A model generated the notes under the pieces. The model was not told where the DNA came from and ran no database searches. It saw only the letters and a program-made list of their open reading frames with translations. Below, piece after piece: positions 14,039-16,160 of a stretch of DNA of 16,160 nt. The translations under genes and the position numbers were made by a program. The stretch is from positions 8,689-24,848 of the forward strand of contig MNUO01000062.1 of assembly GCA_001871015.1 (NCBI GenBank), in the 5' to 3' direction. How positions within the stretch are numbered: position 1 is the first letter of the stretch; the number at the start of each line of letters is the position of its first letter. Source of the stretch: Candidatus Desantisbacteria bacterium CG1_02_38_46. Its GTDB lineage: Bacteria; Desantisbacteria; UBA1551; UBA1559.

Positions 14039-15055
14039 ATGAAAAATAACGAAAGGATACTTTTAGGGCATGGGTCAGGCGGTGAGTTAATGCATAATTT
14101 GATTAAAGATATTTTTGTCAAAGAGTTTAATAATCCAATTTTGAATCGTCTGAATGATGGCGCTGTTTTGAATCTGGGTAGAAATAGTAGACTGGCATTT
14201 ACAACTGATTCCTATGTCGTCAGCCCGATTTTTTTTAAAGGAGGAGACATTGGTTCACTTGCTGTATACGGCACAGTTAACGACCTGGCAATGTGTGCAG
14301 CCACTCCACTTTACCTTTCCCTTTCTTTGATTATAGAAGAAGGATTTTCTATTTCTGATTTGAAAAAAATAATTTGTTCCATAAAAAGAGCAGGTAGTAT
14401 TGCTGGCATATCTGTTATAACAGGGGATACTAAGGTGGTGGAAAAGGGAAAAACCGACAAAATTTTTATAAATACCAGCGGGATAGGTGTTGTCCATAAA
14501 AACTTGAGTATTTCCGGCAACAATGCAAAAACAGGAGATAAAGTAATCTTAAGCGGGTCCATCGGAGACCACGGCATTACCATATTAAACGAAAGAGGAA
14601 ATCTGGGATTTAAAGCTAATCTGAAAAGCGATTGTCAGCCCCTGAATTATCTCGTATTAAAAATGCTCAAGGTGAGCAGGAAAATTCATTGTCTCAGGGA
14701 CCCGACCAGAGGGGGATTGGCTACCTCGCTGAATGAAATTGCTATTGCTTCGAAGGTGGGAATAGAAATAAATGAAAGTGCAATTCCAATTCGCAGAGAA
14801 GTCAGAGCAGCCTGCGAGATGCTCGGTCTTGACCCGATTTATGTGGCAAATGAAGGAAAACTTGTTGCAATTGTTGCCAAGGATGATGCGAAGGCAGTTT
14901 TAAGTGTTATGAAGAAATCTAAATGGGGAAGAGATGCGGCTATAATTGGTACTGTGATTAAGGATTCATCAGGAACGGTCGAACTTAAAACAACAATAGG
15001 TGGAACCCGGGTGGTTCAGATGTTAACAGGCGAGCAACTTCCAAGAATATGCTGA
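14039..15055 (+). CDS. hypE: Hydrogenase maturation protein HypE
   Basis: HypE dehydrates the thiocarbamate made by HypF on its last cysteine to thiocyanate and passes the cyanide to the HypC-HypD complex. The 338-residue protein shows the ATP-binding pattern of the PurM/ThiL fold: LLGHGSGGELMHNLI at the N-terminus, FTTDSYVVSPIFFKGGDIG, VNDLAMCAA, TGDTKVVEKG and DPTRGGLATSLNEIA. It ends in EQLPRIC, with the C-terminal cysteine that is carbamoylated and dehydrated, so it is complete. I chose ATG 14039, preceded by GGAG at 14029-14032; GTG 14027 is open but too close to that site. The TGA overlaps the start of the cca gene. Confidence 0.97.
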   Translation: MKNNERILLGHGSGGELMHNLIKDIFVKEFNNPILNRLNDGAVLNLGRNSRLAFTTDSYVVSPIFFKGGDIGSLAVYGTVNDLAMCAATPLYLSLSLIIEEGFSISDLKKIICSIKRAGSIAGISVITGDTKVVEKGKTDKIFINTSGIGVVHKNLSISGNNAKTGDKVILSGSIGDHGITILNERGNLGFKANLKSDCQPLNYLVLKMLKVSRKIHCLRDPTRGGLATSLNEIAIASKVGIEINESAIPIRREVRAACEMLGLDPIYVANEGKLVAIVAKDDAKAVLSVMKKSKWGRDAAIIGTVIKDSSGTVELKTTIGGTRVVQMLTGEQLPRIC

Positions 15056-16160
15056 AGAAAAAGGCGGTTTCGATTTTGGGGATAGCCAGCAAACTTGCCG
15101 CGGCAAGGAATGAGAAAATTTACCTTGTCGGCGGATATATTCGCGATTTGTTGTTGGGAAGAGTGACATATGACATGGATTTTGCACTTGATGGCAACGC
15201 AAAAAAATTTTCGAGCTCGCTCGCTAAGAAAATTGGTGCAAAGTTTTTTGTTCTTGATGAAAAAACCCAGACCTTCAGGATAACTTGTAGTGGCAGAGCT
15301 TGCTCTGCGCGTTGGAATATAGACATCAGTAAAATGCAGGGAAAAGATATAATTGCTGACCTCAAACGACGGGATTTCAGCATCGATGCGATGGCAATTG
15401 ACCTCAATAATGGTCATTGCGAGTCGAAGCCCCCCAATTTTACTTTCGCCGAAAGTAGGCTCTCTGGAAGAGCCGAAAGTAGGCTCTCTGGAAGAGCCGA
15501 AAGTAGGCGAAGCAATCTCGTTGTTTTGATAGATCCATTTTCTGGATTAAAGGATTTGAAAAAACGCATAATCAGGGTTACTTCTCCAGGAGTGTTAAAT
15601 GACGACCCTCTGCGTTTATTAAGGGCGTTTCGCTTGGCTGCAACGTTAGGGTTTAAGATTGAAAGCAGGACCCTGAAAGCAATTTCTGTCCGTTCCTCAC
15701 TCATTAAAAAAGTGAGCAGAGAAAGAATAAGGGATGAACTTTTCAAAATTTTGCCAGTTGATAATAGTTATGAGTATATTTCGCAAATTGATAAATCCTG
15801 CCTGCTCGAAAGAATTATTCCTCAGATAAAAAAAATGAAACAGGAGCGGGGTTTATGGATGCACTCGCTATTAACCCTCAGATTCCTGGAGAATCTCCTT
15901 AGAAAGAATCGTCTTGAACGAATCTGGTCCACAGCTATAGCCAGCAAGACAAAAATCCATCTCAGGAATGAAGTTTCAACCCAGAACACGAGGGGCACTC
16001 TGCTCAAATTTGTTTCATTGTTCCACGATATTGGTAAACCATCTACGAAGAAGATGCTAAATGGGAAAATGAGTTTTATAGGACATGATAGAGTTGGTGA
16101 AGAAATTTTAAGGAAAATATCAGAATATCTCAGATTGAGCAATAAGGAGATAAAAGTTAT
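15049..16160 (+). CDS. cca: CCA tRNA nucleotidyltransferase, 3' end outside the window
   Basis: The reading frame is open from ATG 15049 to the window edge (370 codons, no stop). It is a class II CCA-adding or poly(A) polymerase family enzyme that builds tRNA 3' ends. The nucleotidyltransferase core shows LVGGYIRDLLLGR (27-38), the catalytic DMD at 42-44, RRDFSIDAMAI (107-117), DPFSGLKDLKKRIIRV and DDPLRLLRAFRLAATLGF. An HD-type segment FHDIGKPSTKK with GHDRVGEEI follows. Two in-frame insertions are unexpected: TCSGRACSA (79-87) and about 34 residues at 123-156, both encoded by palindromic repeats. The ATG overlaps hypE by 7 nt, so translation is probably coupled. The product may be tRNA-specific or poly(A)-adding; specificity cannot be read. 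Confidence 0.9.
   Translation, partial: MLKKKAVSILGIASKLAAARNEKIYLVGGYIRDLLLGRVTYDMDFALDGNAKKFSSSLAKKIGAKFFVLDEKTQTFRITCSGRACSARWNIDISKMQGKDIIADLKRRDFSIDAMAIDLNNGHCESKPPNFTFAESRLSGRAESRLSGRAESRRSNLVVLIDPFSGLKDLKKRIIRVTSPGVLNDDPLRLLRAFRLAATLGFKIESRTLKAISVRSSLIKKVSRERIRDELFKILPVDNSYEYISQIDKSCLLERIIPQIKKMKQERGLWMHSLLTLRFLENLLRKNRLERIWSTAIASKTKIHLRNEVSTQNTRGTLLKFVSLFHDIGKPSTKKMLNGKMSFIGHDRVGEEILRKISEYLRLSNKEIKV
15286..15308. repeat. In-frame 23-bp TGTAGTG-tag palindrome in the cca gene
   Basis: TGTAGTG followed by GCAGAGC-TT-GCTCTGC. It is read in the same frame as in hypD and gives TCSGRACSA. It falls between the strands QTFRI and WNIDIS, next to the active-site region, where family members normally have only a short turn. 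Confidence 0.9.
15414..15518. repeat. Nested repeat insertion in frame in the cca gene
   Basis: Outer arms TCATTGCGAG (15414-15423) and GAAGCAATCT (15509-15518) match the element at 13921-13946. Inside lie TACTTTC-GCC-GAAAGTA (15441-15457) and 24-bp tandem units beginning GCCGAAAGTAGG (15448-15471, 15472-15495, partial 15496-15508). The encoded peptide repeats AESRLSGR. It separates MAIDLNNG from VVLIDPFSGLKDL. Confidence 0.92.

Noticed and set aside
15414-15746. Minus-strand open frames across the cca region (also 15016-15417, 15822-16142)
   Set aside because: The plus-strand frame is open through the whole stretch with clear CCA-adding enzyme motifs. The minus frames show no recognisable domains.

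Overview
The window looks like a piece of the chromosome of an uncultured, probably anaerobic bacterium of moderate to low GC. It encodes bacterial peptide deformylase, a LysM/NlpC-P60 wall enzyme and a CCA-adding enzyme, together with strongly anaerobic functions: a [NiFe]-hydrogenase maturation set, a glycyl-radical ribonucleotide reductase activase and a RACo-like corrinoid activator. The density of short palindromic repeats and the DUF4143 ATPase remind me of candidate phyla such as Omnitrophota. That placement is a low-confidence inference.

Layout, all genes on the + strand. (1) 70-3863: a xylose-isomerase-like TIM-barrel protein, a Gfo/Idh/MocA oxidoreductase and a RACo/DUF4445 ferredoxin-ASKHA protein. 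(2) 3978-5693: panD, def and an nrdG-like radical SAM activase, nearly touching. (3) 5704-8082: an AT-rich DUF4143 ATPase and a secreted LysM-LysM-NlpC/P60 protein, each behind a near-identical promoter followed by a hairpin. (4) 8170-15055: hydrogenase maturation genes hypA-hypF-hypC-hypD, a Schlafen/AlbA-type ATP-binding protein, then hypE. (5) 15049-16160: a CCA tRNA nucleotidyltransferase gene that overlaps the end of hypE and runs off the window.

HypF and HypE make the thiocyanate-derived CN ligand, HypC and HypD assemble the Fe(CN)2CO unit, and HypA delivers nickel. hypB is absent from the window, and this HypA lacks the usual zinc-finger insertion. No hydrogenase structural gene is visible.

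The most unusual feature is the repeats. Several families of short elements, built as an invariant tag plus a 16-18 nt palindrome, fill the gaps between genes. They supply stop codons for several genes and also sit in frame inside hypD, the cca gene, nrdG and probably hypF. Stem sequences differ between copies while pairing is kept. HypD and the CCA enzyme, unrelated proteins, share the peptide TCSGR-x-x-SA because both carry the same 23-bp element. This resembles the in-frame palindromic elements of Rickettsia in behaviour, although the sequences look different.
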